Shown here in pieces: positions 49,259 through 60,394 of a stretch of 64,000 nt of DNA (positions within the stretch are counted from its first letter, which is position 1; every line of letters starts with the position of its first letter). Position numbers and translations under genes: made by a program. Source of the stretch: Eledone cirrhosa (lineage: Eukaryota > Mollusca > Cephalopoda > Octopoda > Eledonidae); NCBI GenBank assembly GCA_964016885.1, contig OZ024740.1, positions 303,051,545-303,115,544 of the forward strand, given 5' to 3'. The notes beneath the pieces are model-generated. The model was not told the origin of the DNA. It saw only the letters and a program-made list of their open reading frames with translations, and searched no databases.

Positions 49259-49897
49259 ATTATTTCATTTTTGTAAGGGCGGTGGATTGGCAGTATCGGT
49301 AGAGGGTCGAACGCCATGCTTTGACGCGTAGAGTTACAGCCCTTGCCATTTTGAGTTCAAATCCCGCCGAGGTACACTTTGCCTTTCATCCTTATGGGGT
49401 CGATAAAATAAAGTACTAGTAATACTGGGTTATTGCTGGCCTTGTGCCAAAAGTAGAAACAATTATTTCATTTTTGTGGATGGCAAGTGGATTGGCAGTA
49501 TCGGTAGAGGGCTGGACTCCATGCTTTCAACTCCATGAGTTCAAATCCCGCTGAGGTTAATTTTGCCTTTCATCCTTACGGGGTCAATAAAATAAAGTAC
49601 CAGTGATGCACTGGGATAATTGCTGGCCTTGTGCCAAAAGTAGAAACAATTATTTCATCTTTGTAGAGCAGTGGATTGGCAGTATCTGTAGAGCATTGGG
49701 CAACATACTTTGTGGCATATAGTTACAGCCTTTTACATTCTGTGTTCAAATCCTGCTGAGGTAGCTTTGCCTTTCATCCTTATGGGGTTGATAAAATAAA
49801 GTACAAGTAACACACTGGGATTGATTTAATCGACTTTCCTCTTCCCTTCAAATTGCTGGCCTTATGCCAAATGTAGAAACAATTATTTCATCTTTGT
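49259..49897 (+). mobile_element. Triple SINE (family A) array with four target copies
   Basis: Three sense SINEs (bodies about 49275-49461, 49478-49648, 49665-49881). They are separated and flanked by ATTATTTCATTTTTGT (49259, 49462) and the variant ATTATTTCATCTTTGT (49649, 49882). Copy 2 lacks part of the head (CTCCATGCTTTCAACTCCAT joined to the B box); copy 3 has the longer subtype body with GATTTAATCGACTTTCC. Bodies differ clearly from each other, so they are not one recent tandem duplication. Confidence 0.95.
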
Positions 49898-50161
49898 CAA
49901 TTTTAAGTATATTATATTATATAAATAAAATTCCCTACAGTTTTACATATTTCAATTATGCGACTATAATCAACATTGGGTAGATGCATAGACAAAAGAA
50001 TTCAAAATCTGCTTCATCCTATGATGGGAAAAAAATATAGGTGAAATAAAAGGTGAAACAATCAGTTTTATTGTATTAGATTTATAGTATTAGATTTCCA
50101 GCAAAACGATCAGTGGTTCATATTTTAATATATTCGGTGCTATGTTGACAACCAAGACACT

Positions 50162-50543
50162 TACTCTCGGGTCCCAAATAAAAGAGGGGGTTGGAATAAT
50201 CAGGCGGGGTTTGAAAATCGATAATTTAATGTTGACTCTCTTGATTTCTTTAAAACCCAGAATTAGTCATTTAGTTTACATATTGAGACCCCCAACCCAT
50301 CCTATTTATTTTATAACAAATGGGATTTCTTGTAATGTTCTTTTTTGTCATATATAATGGTTTCTTAATGTATAAAGAAAATTGATTGTTGCAGGACTGC
50401 TACCACTTAAAATAAAATTTTGCCAGAGATAGATTAACAGAATTTAATAAGTGGGGATGGGAGTGAAATAAAAGAAAGGTTGGAGGTGAAAAAATCTGAA
50501 AAATGAATAAGCTGGGGGAGCAATTATTCAAGACCTGAGAATA
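50162..50543. mobile_element. TIR element, copy 1 (TA target)
   Basis: Ends TACTCTCGGGTCCCAAATAA and, inverted, TATTCTCAGGTCTTGAATAA. Internal GGAATAATCAGGCGGGGTTT, TACATATTGAGACCCCCAA and GAAAAATGAATAAGCTGGGG recur in the same order at 58036-58369. TA at both ends suggests a Tc1/mariner-type MITE; no coding sequence. Confidence 0.85.
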
Positions 50544-51111
50544 GCTCCTAAATATAGATGTCTATTTTATATCGAAATAAACGACGTATATGAAATTACA
50601 TAATAGCTAAGTTCACATTTTTTTAAAAATAAATATGCTAACAATATAGATAGCTTGAAATATTGTTTAAAGATTGTGTTTTTATTTAAACAGATAATAA
50701 GTATTTAGGATAAAATTACATAAAAATTATAAAGAATTTGATATTTAGTCAAACAAATTGTCAATTCAGATTGCTATAAATAGCCACAGAGTGGAATGGC
50801 AGAACTGTAAGGTTAAGAAATGTTTTAATTTGCATCCTACTGAATTCAATTCTTTTCCTGAGTAATGGCAGAAGAAGAGATGGGTTCTAATAGCCTTTTA
50901 AATGATAAAATCATGTACCATGTCTTCAATTCGCATTGTTGGTGATTACAGTGGAACATTCTGAGTAGAGGAAAACCAACTAGCTTAGAATAAGTTCATC
51001 TTTAAACTACTGTTTAAAAAATCTCTTATTTTATTTTGATATCTGTTATACAGAAACATATTATGTCAACTATATTTTACGGACAGAAGTTATACAATGA
51101 TGGAAATATTT

Positions 51112-51470
51112 TAAAAAAAGATAAAAACAAAATTAAGTAATGGAAAAAAGAGGAAAGGGGGTAAAGAATGGCAGATCTGGCTGTATAGGGAAGTAGAGGA
51201 ATTCTTGAAAGTAGTTTCCTGAAAGGAGCTACTACAGTGAAATTAAGTTTTGTATGAAATCATGAAAAAGCTATCAAACACTGACTTCACCTTGGACAGC
51301 CAACTCTGCTCTGATAGCAGTGAGGAGGGATGTGGTCTGGGGGCCAAGAACACCGGAAGTCTCTACTGCTACAGGCTCTATCGCAAACCCATCAGTGAGT
51401 GGCCAATACGTGACAGTTTTCCCTCATCAGCCTGGCAGGCAGCAGAGCCTGGGTTGTAATTGCTGATTTT
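51112..51470 (+). repeat. Dispersed repeat, copy 2, with GC-richer flank
   Basis: AAGTAATGGAAAAAAGAGG, GGCAGATCTGGCTGTATAG match 4006-4098. The following 51270-51460 (GGGGCCAAGAACACCGGAAG, CAGCCTGGCAGGCAGCAG) is GC-richer and has a 69-codon open frame, but no recognised domain, splice pair or relative. It resembles the GGGACCAAGGACACCAGAGG text near 60616, so is probably LINE-derived. Confidence 0.55.
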
Positions 51471-51479
51471 TAATCAGAA

Positions 51480-52250
51480 TAAAATATATTTAATTTGCCT
51501 CAATACCTTTTCTGAAACATTAGTTGACTATGACAGTATTTGTATCTGCTTAGTTCACATCAAAATTATTATCAACATGGCACTCCATTTGACATATTTT
51601 GAGACGTTCACTATATGTTGGTACTAATGGTTCAGGTTCTAATTCTCTGGTGGATCTTTTATTACATGCACACATTGTTAGCTTTCTTTTCCATTGTTAA
51701 CATTCCTTTTCTCGTTACATTATTCTTCTTTGCTAAATAGGCATTTCAAAATTATACTTCCTAATTTCACTATTTCTGACTCTCATGCATCTCATCTACT
51801 TTCATCCTGCTACTTTATATCGTATCCTTTTAACTCCATTTTAAAAAAAATTATATTACCTACTTTTATATTTTTACCAATGTTTTCCATATGCAAAATA
51901 ATCTAAGAAGTTTTACTGTTACTCATCTATAACAAATCACCTGTTTTTAATTAGGCTATCATCACTCTCATTTAAATATGGTGAATAAATCACTGTGGAA
52001 TCTCTCTCCACTTCAATGATACCTTCTAGTAATTTCAATTTATCTAACATAATCATTCTGTTACTACAATTTCATTATGGCAAACTTTCTATCATCCTCA
52101 TAATCATTATATATGTCCACTTTTCCACATTAGCATGGATTGGATGAGATTTTTAAGTATTCTACAGTCAGGTGACCAACACTTACTTATTTTTGAGTAA
52201 GGTACTTTATTCAAGTGATCTTTTCCTTCTACTCAAGCTGTGTCAGTGTG
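51480..52250. other. AT-rich intron with tail-repeat remnant
   Basis: 52090-52150 (ATCCTCATAATCATTATATA, CACATTAGCATGGATTGGAT) is a weak antisense GAT-tail fragment; nothing else. Confidence 0.5.
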
Positions 52251-52275
52251 AAGACATGCAGAAACAAACAAACAG

Positions 52276-52530
52276 ACACACACACACACACACACATATG
52301 TACGTATATATATGTGTATATATATGTATATATATCATCATCATCATCACCGTTTTACGTCCGTTCTTCCACGCTAGCATGGGTTAGACTGGTTGTCCTG
52401 TTGTGGGCAGTGTCCAGTCGGCTGACCTTGTCTTGCTCATACGGGAACTGATTCTGGCTTGATTTCTACAGCTGGATGCCCTTCCTAACACCAGCCTCAT
52501 TTAAAGTGATTGCTGGGTGCTTTTTTCCGT
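52276..52530 (-). mobile_element. GAT-tail LINE/SINE 3' end, antisense, with CA/TA tract
   Basis: (CA)n and TA units, then (CATCAT)n, ACCGTTTTACGTCCG, CACGCTAGCATGGGTTAGAC, GTCGGCTGACCTTGTCTTGC, CTGGATGCCCTTCCTAACAC. It is one of the best preserved copies. Followed by GGGTGCTTTTTTCCGTGGCG and a repeat of it (GGGTGCTTTTTTGCCATGGC) at 52515 and 52564. Confidence 0.88.
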
Positions 52531-52619
52531 GGCGCCTACATGTCCACTTTTACAGTGTGGGCTGGGTGCTTTTTTGCCATGGCACCTCCATGACCACTAT
52601 GCAGTGGAATGATAGGGGC

Positions 52620-52742
52620 CCCAGTCCTATCATCTCATTTCTACAGCTGAGTAAACTGGAGCAATGTGAAATAAAGTGTCTTGCTTAAGGAAACAACACA
52701 TCACCCGGTCCGAGAATTGAACTCACAACCTTTCGATTGCAT
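52620..52742 (-). mobile_element. tRNA-derived SINE, second type, antisense
   Basis: On the minus strand: GCAATCGAAAGGTTGTGAGT, TCAATTCTCGGACCGGGTGA, GCAAGACACTTTATTTCACA, TTGCTCCAGTTTACTCAGC. The B-box-like GGTTGTGAGTTCAATTC is retained; the head is truncated at a TA run. Confidence 0.82.
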
Positions 52743-52753
52743 ATATAATATAT

Positions 52754-54115
52754 ATCATCATCATCATCATAATCATTTTACGTCTGCTTATCCCTGCTTG
52801 CAAGGGTTGGATGGGTCCCATTCAGCACAGCATCTCTCCACTTGTCATGGTCCTTCGTCATCTCCTCAGTGAGTTTCAGTGATTTGAGGTCTGCTCTCAC
52901 CACCTCCGCCCATGTTTTTCGTGGTCAACCTCAACTGTGTCTTCCTTCGACTGGGATTTCTTGGCACACCTTTACCCAGCAGTCATCCTCCATGTGCATC
53001 ACATGTCCATACCATCTCAGCCTTCTCTCCTGCACACCACAACTTATCCCTCTTATACCAGTTTCTTTCTCAACTCGTCTATGCTTGGTCGTTCACGCAC
53101 ATTGACATTGCACATCCAACGGAGCACACTTGCTTCATTTCTCTCCAGCCATCGCATATCCTCTGCAGTTGCTGTCCATGTCTCACTACCATGCAGCATC
53201 GCGCATCTCACACAGGCGTCATATAACCGTCCTTTCGTACTCAGGGAGAAACCCTTCTTTGTCAACAGAGGAAGCAGCTCCCTAAATTTCTTCCAACCTG
53301 TCCTTATTCTAGATACTATGGCCTCAGAGCACTCCCCGCCCCCATGCTAACCTGATCACCTAGGTACCGGAAGCTATCAACCACTTCTATAGAACCCACC
53401 TGCATTGGAAAAATATGTCTATCACTGCGATTACTACTGCCAACTTTCCCTGCACATCTACTGCATACATAGTATTCCCTACCTGTTAGTTTGCCTGCTA
53501 TCCCACTACATCTCTTGTGTACCCAAGATCTACATTGCGCACATTTTATGGAATTTATGCCAGTTCCTTTCCTACATATCGAACATGGCCATTTCCCTGA
53601 TGGAATCAGAGTATTGTCCTCTCTTCTACTTATCAACACTTTTGTCTTAGCTAGGTTCACTCTCAGTCCTCTTGATTCCAACTGCTGTTTCCATAGCCAA
53701 AATTTATTCTCTCGCTCCTCTACTGATTCTGCTATAAGAACCAGATCATCAGCATAGAGAAGATCCCATGGGCAGCCCGTCTTAAACTCCTCTGTTATGG
53801 CTTAGAGGACTATAATGAACAAGAGTGGGCTGAGGACCGAATCCTGATGTACACCTACTTGTATCTGGATTTCCTCACTAAATTCCATTCCTACCCTGAC
53901 TTTATTGACAGAACCCCTGTACATAGCTTGCACTGTCCTCACAAGCCATTCCTCTACACCTAGTTTCCTTAGGGACCACCAGTTGACATATCAGGGTTCC
54001 CTATCAAAGGCCTTCTCTAGGTCAACAAAAGCTAAGTATAGTGGCTTATTCTTCTCTAATAACCTCTCTTGTAGTTGCCTCACTACATCTGTTGTACTTT
54101 TCCAAGTAATAATAG
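52754..54115 (-). pseudogene. LINE reverse transcriptase with PHD-like zinc cluster
   Basis: Read leftwards from ~54115: TTDVVRQLQERLLEKNK, LYLAFVDLEKAFDR (motif A), GVHQDSVLSPLLF (motif B, G of QGS changed to D), WDLLYADDLVLIAE (motif C), GLRVNLAKTKVL (motif D). Next is a C-x2-C-x10-C-x2-C-x4-H-x2-C-x14-C-x2-C cluster at about 53454-53585, then DSFRYLGDQV, LYDACVRCAMLHGSETW, and EASVLRWMCNV. The 3' end at 52754 is a (CAT)n run (GAT tail). Endonuclease and first part of the RT are missing; stops after motif A and before motif C kill the frame. Confidence 0.9.
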
Positions 54116-54265
54116 ATACAAAGACCAAAATCCTAAGAGGACTTGATAAGGGCTGTATCATCATCATCAGCAGCAGCATTTTACATCTATTTTTCCACAC
54201 TAGCATATTTATTATTAATACATATTAAAAGTTTAAGCAATGAATCCTTGCTTCCACCCTAAGTG
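54116..54265 (+). repeat. Relative of the 12.9-kb foldback element, interrupted
   Basis: GACCAAAATCCTAAGAGGAC and, after an inserted (CATCAT) tail fragment with TTTACATCTATTTTTCCACA (54155-54208), AGTTTAAGCAATGAATCCTT. The order matches 12905-13034. Only one arm present here. Confidence 0.6.
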
Positions 54266-54329
54266 GGAGCAGCATTTACGCATGTATGTATGTTTATATA
54301 CATGACATGCTTCTGCACAATTTCTGTTT

Positions 54330-54470
54330 AACAAATTTCATCCACGAGGCATTGGTCAGCCCAAGGCTGTATTAGAAGACACTTGTCCAAGGTGCCATAC
54401 AATGAGATGAAAGCCAAAGCTATATGGTTACAAAGTGAATTTCTTAACCACACGGCCCTGTCTACACTTC
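54330..54470 (-). mobile_element. tRNA-derived SINE, first type, antisense
   Basis: On the minus strand: GGCCGTGTGGTTAAGAAATT (head), CACTTTGTAACCATATAGCT, GGCACCTTGGACAAGTGTCT, TACAGCCTTGGGCTGACCAA. This is the same family as 4985-5105 (cephalopod tRNA-type SINE) and better preserved, though its B box region is eroded. Confidence 0.85.
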
Positions 54471-54859
54471 TTAGTTTTGTACAAATCATGTTTCCTATGT
54501 ATTAGTCTTAGTGAATCTACTTTTCTGATCTCCACTCATACTATACTCCTGTATCAATCTTTTTCACCAATGGTTCTATCTCATACACTTTGCTCTTTAT
54601 ATTTTTATACTCTTTTTCTTTTCATTCTCTCTATTCATTCTTGTAGACCACATGACATCATAAGACAGATATCACTGAATTATTTTACTTATAAAAAAAC
54701 ATTTATTTACATAGAGATAGGTTTGAAGAAATCATTCGCAAATATATATTCACACATACACATATACATCTGATGTACACTACATATAGCAGGTTCTTTT
54801 TCCTTGGACATTGCATATCATTTATGGTATATTCAATGGTGTACTTCTTGAACTCTCTC

Positions 54860-55205
54860 AATTTAATAGGAAGAACATCCAGCCATAGAAAACTTGCCAG
54901 ACCTACATGATAAATGCACCCAGTACACATTGTAGAGTGGTTGGTGATAGAAGGGCATCCAGCCATAGAAATCTTGCCAAATAAAGGGTTGGGAGGACCC
55001 TCAGTTGTGTCAAAGGCATGGCAACCTCTCCTGAGCACTCAATGGAATGTAAGACTGTACATAAGTGCACAGGTTCCTGGCCTGCCTGGGAGATCAGTGA
55101 CTCTGCTTCAGTCTATATGGACCTGTCCAAACCATGTTAACGGGGAAAGCAGACGTTTAAATGGCAATGACAATGATGATGATGATGATATGATGATGAT
55201 CCTTA
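54860..55205 (+). mobile_element. GAT-tail LINE/SINE 3' end, sense
   Basis: AGAACATCCAGCCATAG, GTAGAGTGGTTGGTGATAGA, AAGGGCATCCAGCCATAGAA, CCTCAGTTGTGTCAAAGGCA, CTGCCTGGGAGATCAGTGAC, GACCTGTCCAAACCATGTTA, AGACGTTTAAATGG and a (GATGAT)n tract. A relative of 1935-2150 and, in reverse, of 14780, 52276 and 56030. The ~30-base ATCCAGCCATAGAAA block is duplicated within it. Confidence 0.85.
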
Positions 55206-56029
55206 TATCAATTAGCAATGATATTTAACTTAGAAAATGACCCAATGAAGGAGTCCCTATGCGGTGAGTGAATTTGCTAGAAATAGTAACCAAATCTCTC
55301 TCAAAATAGATGGAATAATCAAATTTTGATCCCATCGATCATAATTTTGCTCAATAAAGGATGGCCTGGAACTAAATTAAAACAGCTTAAGAAATGATAC
55401 CGACAACAGTTTGGGCACAGATGTTCAATATGTTTTGGTGAAAATACAATAGTGTTATAGGGACATCATTCCAAACTTAGAGCCCAAATGTTCAGATCTT
55501 TCACATTGGTTACCTGTTTTACAAAAAAGAAGTTTTATAATCTTCCTTGCTATTAGATAAGGCCTAGGCTACTTAAAAATCAGTGTCATGAGAAGTGGTC
55601 TAACTTAAATGATTTCAAGAGCATAGATACCATACTTGGGTTCTTTAAGGAAACTTTTAGCACCCAGCGTTTGAGTTGACAAGTTGTTAAAACTTTACAG
55701 ATGAGTAGTTGAAAATGATTGAAATATAGACTTTGGTATTTCATAATATTTCCTTATTTTGGCAGGATAAACTGGTTTGTCAAGTTTTCTTTGAATACCT
55801 TAGATTGGCATGTGCATTTGTATACTCATGAAGATACAGTTTAATACTCACATGGAATCCCAGTATTGTATATTACTGGAATTCAAGATGCATAATTCTA
55901 AAGCTTTATAAGGAAACTGGTGTTAAACATATTGGATTCAGTAATGCAGGGGTGATTCAGTAATGCATCACTATAACTACTGTTTATGTTTATGGTATCC
56001 AATCTTCTGAAATTTCTGTGTGTGACTAC
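55206..56029. other. Intron; unidentified, moderately AT-rich
   Basis: No family or exon recognised. A small direct duplication GATTCAGTAATGCA occurs at about 55929-55965. Confidence 0.45.
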
Positions 56030-56265
56030 ATGTCATCATCATCACTGTTTTATGTTACTTTCTGAGGCTAGATAGGTCTGATGACTGCATTTCATGCATA
56101 CATTCCATTCTGACATGGTTTCTACAGTTAGATACCCTTCCTAATGCCAATCACTTCATGACTTGTACTGAGTGATTTTTATCATAGCACCAGCACTACC
56201 GTTTTAGGCCTGAGTGCATTTTATTATGGCACCTGCACTACAAGCTTTCAACACTAGGGGTGGGG
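56030..56265 (-). mobile_element. GAT-tail LINE/SINE 3' end, antisense, degraded
   Basis: CATCATCATCACTGTTTTAT, GGTTTCTACAGTTAGATACC, CTTCCTAATGCCAATCACTT, GTACTGAGTGATTTTTATCA and ATGGCACCTGCACTAC match the 52276 copy and its GGGTGCTTTTT extension. Confidence 0.75.
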
Positions 56266-56269
56266 TCAT

Positions 56270-56720
56270 TGTTTTGTTCTCAATCAGCCTGGGGAAGCAG
56301 TGGTGGGAGTGGGGGTGAGAGCAAAAGTCAAGCTACTTGTTACTTGCCGCTGGGGGGGGGGGGTTAAGAGAGATAGCCGTCAAGAGAGTAACATTTGGTG
56401 GTATATTGTGAGGAGCTGGCATGCTTGGATGAGGAATTGGGATGTAAATAAGGGGAGAATAAGTGTTGGATTATGCCAGTGGTCTTGGGGAGTCAGGCAT
56501 GTGAGTAAGGGGAGTTAAGTGTTGGTTGACATCGGTGGTCTTGAAGAGAGGGAGTGAACAATCAATGTCTAGCATTGCACTGTGGAGGTTGATCCAGCTC
56601 TCCATTGCTGATATGGGTTGGATAGTGAAGTAGAAATCAGATATGTGAATGGGAGAGACTAGAGTGGGCTAGATAGTGAAAATGGGGTATTGGGCGGAAG
56701 CATATTGGCAGGGGGGACCT
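56270..56720. other. G-rich island, unidentified
   Basis: Unusually G-rich on the + strand (AGTGGTGGGAGTGGGGGTG, a G12 run at ~56353, GGGGAGAATAAGTGTTGG and the related GGGGAGTTAAGTGTTGG). An open frame of 72 codons has no recognised domain. Perhaps a low-complexity repeat. Confidence 0.5.
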
Positions 56721-58030
56721 AACAAGTTGTATTACCTCTCTACCTCTTAACTACCTTTTTTCCTCCCATTCATGTGGGAAGACAAGTCTTCTGTAGTCGA
56801 CTTGATCCAGCCATCTCCTTCATCTGGTCAACCTTTACCTCATCATCTCACAGTTTTCATCAACTTTAACTGCCCTACATGTATGTATTTAATTCTTTTG
56901 TTTTGTTAGTGTGCATAGACTATAGATACTATGCCACTCTAAGATCTAGTAAATATTAAAGTACAACTATCAAATAACAGTCTTTTTAATATATTTTTTT
57001 ATCTGTAAAGATCTTGGTTTCTGCTTTCTTTTTAAAGTTTATTTCTAATTTCTTAACATCTCAGCTCCAGCCATCTTTTTCTTTTTTGCTATTACATTTT
57101 TCTTTTTTATATTCTCAAAAACTTACTCTTTAGTTTTACTTAAATTCCTCTCTATTGTCATGTATTTGGTGACTCAGCTCCATAAAACAATATAGACAGG
57201 ATGAGGAAGTCAAAGAGTTGTAGTCTTAAAGTTATAGAAATACTGGGTGACTTTCATGTTTTGAGGTTGCCAGAATTTTATGTAAAATATTTAAAATTAT
57301 GTTCTAAACACCAGATAAATAATGAGAGAGTTAATTATATCACTAAATCTCTTCAGATTCTTAATTATTTTCAAAATTATTTGAAAATCACAGGCAGTGT
57401 CTTTTATTAGAAATTAGGGAACAATGTTATGGTCTTTTTTGTAATGCTCAGACTATATAAATCTAACCTGAACAGTAGCACTAAAGAATAATATACACCC
57501 TTCAACAATGCCTATAACAATTTATTTGTGCCCTCTGCTTGGCTTTAGTTTTAGGATGGTTAGATTTTTTTTATTTAATACCTATGTGTATAACTTTTAA
57601 ATTCCAATTACTTGCACCAAACTGACTTTGAAATGTAAAATTGGGGGTTTGCTGTGAATTGTAATTTTTTTGTGTATGAGCCCCCTCCCAACATGAAATA
57701 CCCAGGTCCCACAAAGTCTAAATCTGACTCTGGTAGAAAGGGGAGAAAATGATTATGAAAAGTCCATTCTTAAGGTCACAGTGGTTTATTTACTTAACAC
57801 TTCATATTTTGTATTATATGAAACTATATTAGCAAGACAGTCTTGAAAAGTACAAAACAACATTAAGATTGCATTTCATTAAAAATTAGCCTTCATTCTT
57901 ATAATGCAAATTTCTACCAAAATCTCTCTTCTAGCAAAGTTACTATAAATATATGAATTAACAAACCCATTTTTATTTATTAAGAGTTAAACTCAGATTT
58001 GTTCATTAATTTATTGATTTCAGAAATATT
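56721..58030. other. AT-rich intron; nothing identified
   Basis: No supported exon or element. Confidence 0.5.
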
Positions 58031-58035
58031 TCTCC

Positions 58036-58369
58036 TACTCTCAGGTCCCAAATAATAGTGGGGTGGAATAAGCAGAGGAGTTGGAATAAGCAAGGCATTG
58101 GTTGGAAAATCGATAATTTATCTAGGTTGTCTATGTTTAGTTTACATATTGAGACCCCCCACCCATCTTATTTATTTTATAAAGATTTCTTGTAATATAC
58201 TTTTTTTTGTCATGTAATAATGTTTTTTCAATGTATAGAGAAAATTTCGCCAGAAATAAATTAGCATAATTTAATAAGCAGAGGGGTTGAAATAAGAGTG
58301 GCAGGGGAGAGTGTCTGAAAAATGAATAAGCTGGCAGTGGGGAGGGGAATTATTCGAGACATGAGAGTA
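58036..58369. mobile_element. TIR element, copy 2 (TA target)
   Basis: Ends TACTCTCAGGTCCCAAATAA and, inverted, TACTCTCATGTCTCGAATAA, TA at both ends. Aligns through most of its length with 50162-50543, lacking ~50 bp of the middle. It retains TTACATATTGAGACCCCC and GAAAAATGAATAAGCTGGCA. Confidence 0.87.
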
Positions 58370-58714
58370 ATTATTGAGTCCATTTTTTTTTTCTTCTTTT
58401 ATTATTTTCCTGTTTTCTACTTCATTATATTTGCCACCTACTGGTAATAACAACTTTTTATCTTATCTCTTGATACCTATCGATATCAGATTTAGAAATA
58501 TTCATGAAGATTCCTATTATCAATAGAATGGCCAGTATTATCATTAGAAACTATTCAATCTTAATGCTAAAGCTAAAACTATTCATATGTCATCATTTTT
58601 ATTTTCAATATTATCAGTGGTTATCCTATTAAATCATTGAATGAGCTAATCTCTTCTTTTCTTTTTTTCTTTTGTCATATAAATTAATTTCATCTCCTAA
58701 TATTTAAAAAGAAA

Positions 58715-58865
58715 TGCACATACATACATACATACATTTATTCATACATACATACATACATTTATTCATACATACATACATTTATTCATACATACATACA
58801 TGTATCCATACATTCATTTATTCATACATACATATATTCATAAATATATACAAGAATACATTTAT
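58715..58865. repeat. CATA/TTCA tetranucleotide repeat
   Basis: (CATA)n alternating with TTTATTCATA units. Confidence 0.95.
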
Positions 58866-59221
58866 AAAGCAAGATGGTGTCTATTGTAAGTAATTCAATG
58901 TCTTAAGTTTTAAGATTGTCAGCACGAAATCTCTGAGATAATATATATATCTTTTAGATTGATTTGCAATAGTAATTTAATGCTTTCTTTTTCAATTCAA
59001 AGCTATTGAATGACAATATTTTAATAATACTATTACAAACTCTTGAGAGGAAAAATAAAATAAAAATAAAACTATGAATCCTCAGAATGACTAATTTCAA
59101 TTATTGCCAAACTCCAAACTAAACATTTTCAACATAGTTGCATTTGAATGATAAATATAATTTTGTAGGATAACTTCAAGTATTAAGTTTTTCATGAATA
59201 GAATTTAAAAGGTATATTTAT

Positions 59222-59512
59222 CCATGCATCCAACTAACTGTCTGCCCATTCATCAAACTGTCTGTCCATTCATTGATTTGTTCATCCATCTATTCATCTG
59301 TCTCTCCGTCCATTCCTTTATTTGTCGGTCCATCTGTTCATCTGTCTGTCCATTCATCTGTCAGTCTATCCATTCATCTGTCTGTCCAGCCATCTGTCTA
59401 TCCAGCCATCCATTTGTCTGTCCATCCATCCGTTCATCTGTCAGTCTATCCATTCATCTGTCTGTCCATCTGTCCATCCATTCATCTGTCTATCCATCCA
59501 TCCAAGGAACTA
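59222..59512. repeat. Tetranucleotide minisatellite (CCAT/TCAT/CTGT)
   Basis: About 290 bp of CCATTCATCTGTCTGT-type units with substitutions, open in all three forward frames (Cys/Pro/Ser/Ile-rich). The open frames follow from a stop-free repeat unit and are not evidence of a gene. Confidence 0.95.
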
Positions 59513-59514
59513 AT

Positions 59515-60390
59515 TCAATAATTAAATATAAATGATAACGGAAATAATGACCTTGTTCATTTAACATTAAAATATAATGTATGTACAGATAAACACACTT
59601 ATATCTCGTCAGATATATACAGGTGTGCATATTCAAATATATCAAATATATCTTAATATTTTGGCTAATAAAATATTTTTTAATGCTATTTTACTCTCTG
59701 AGAGAAAATTATTCTTTAACAGTAAGATAAATTTTATTGTTTTCTTTCAAGTTACAGAATATCAATTTTGTTTTTACAAAGTTACAATAAATTTTTTATT
59801 TTTTTACTTGATGTTAAGGATCAAATAATGATCCTAGAAATTTAATAAGAAACTCAATGTAATATAGTGTGAAAACAATACCATTGGAACAGATCTATTT
59901 CTATGATTAACATTTTCTGTGAATGAGGAAAAACAAACTCTAGTTATGGTTTACAGACATTCAAAATACTTTATTTTCCTGTATTACATGTATTAAAGAC
60001 AGTTAAAATTGATTATAAATTATTGCTAGTAAGTAAAATACATATACAATACTTGAATAGATTTACTTAACAAGAATAAAATGGAACACTATGGAAACTA
60101 TGTTGTCACTTTTAAAAAAGATTCAATACAATATATAAATTGATATTTATTACTGTGTTAAGGAATATTCTAACAGTAGATTAGATATGGATATCATAAT
60201 ATTCAAGTTTAGTGCAAAGAATTTGATGTTTTGCAGAGTCAAAGTTTTCTTCAGATCAATGAATATTCCCACCATATTGTTCTGTGTTTAGTTTTTATAA
60301 CATTTTGTGTATGTCTAATAAATGTATGACTAGTAGAATAATATAAATGACATTAAAAGAATGTGAAATAAAGAGAAGAGAAGAAAATGA
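59515..60390. other. AT-rich intron; nothing identified
   Basis: No supported feature. Confidence 0.5.
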
Positions 60391-60394
60391 AAAA

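Noticed and set aside
51250..51459. GC-richer 69-codon frame
   Set aside because: No domain or splice pair, and it sits in a dispersed repeat related to the 60-kb LINE region.
52842..53757. Several plus-strand 80-137-codon frames
   Set aside because: Shadows of the minus-strand LINE reverse transcriptase, which carries the RT motifs.
58013..58043. Possible 21-nt microexon after GATTTCAG
   Set aside because: It overlaps the end of the TIR element and the 'donor' is part of the inverted repeat; the other copy at 50162 lacks the acceptor.
59224..59535. Cys/Pro/Ser/Ile-rich 103-codon frame, resembling a repetitive secreted protein
   Set aside because: All three forward frames are open over the same tetranucleotide minisatellite; no start context, signal or splice support.
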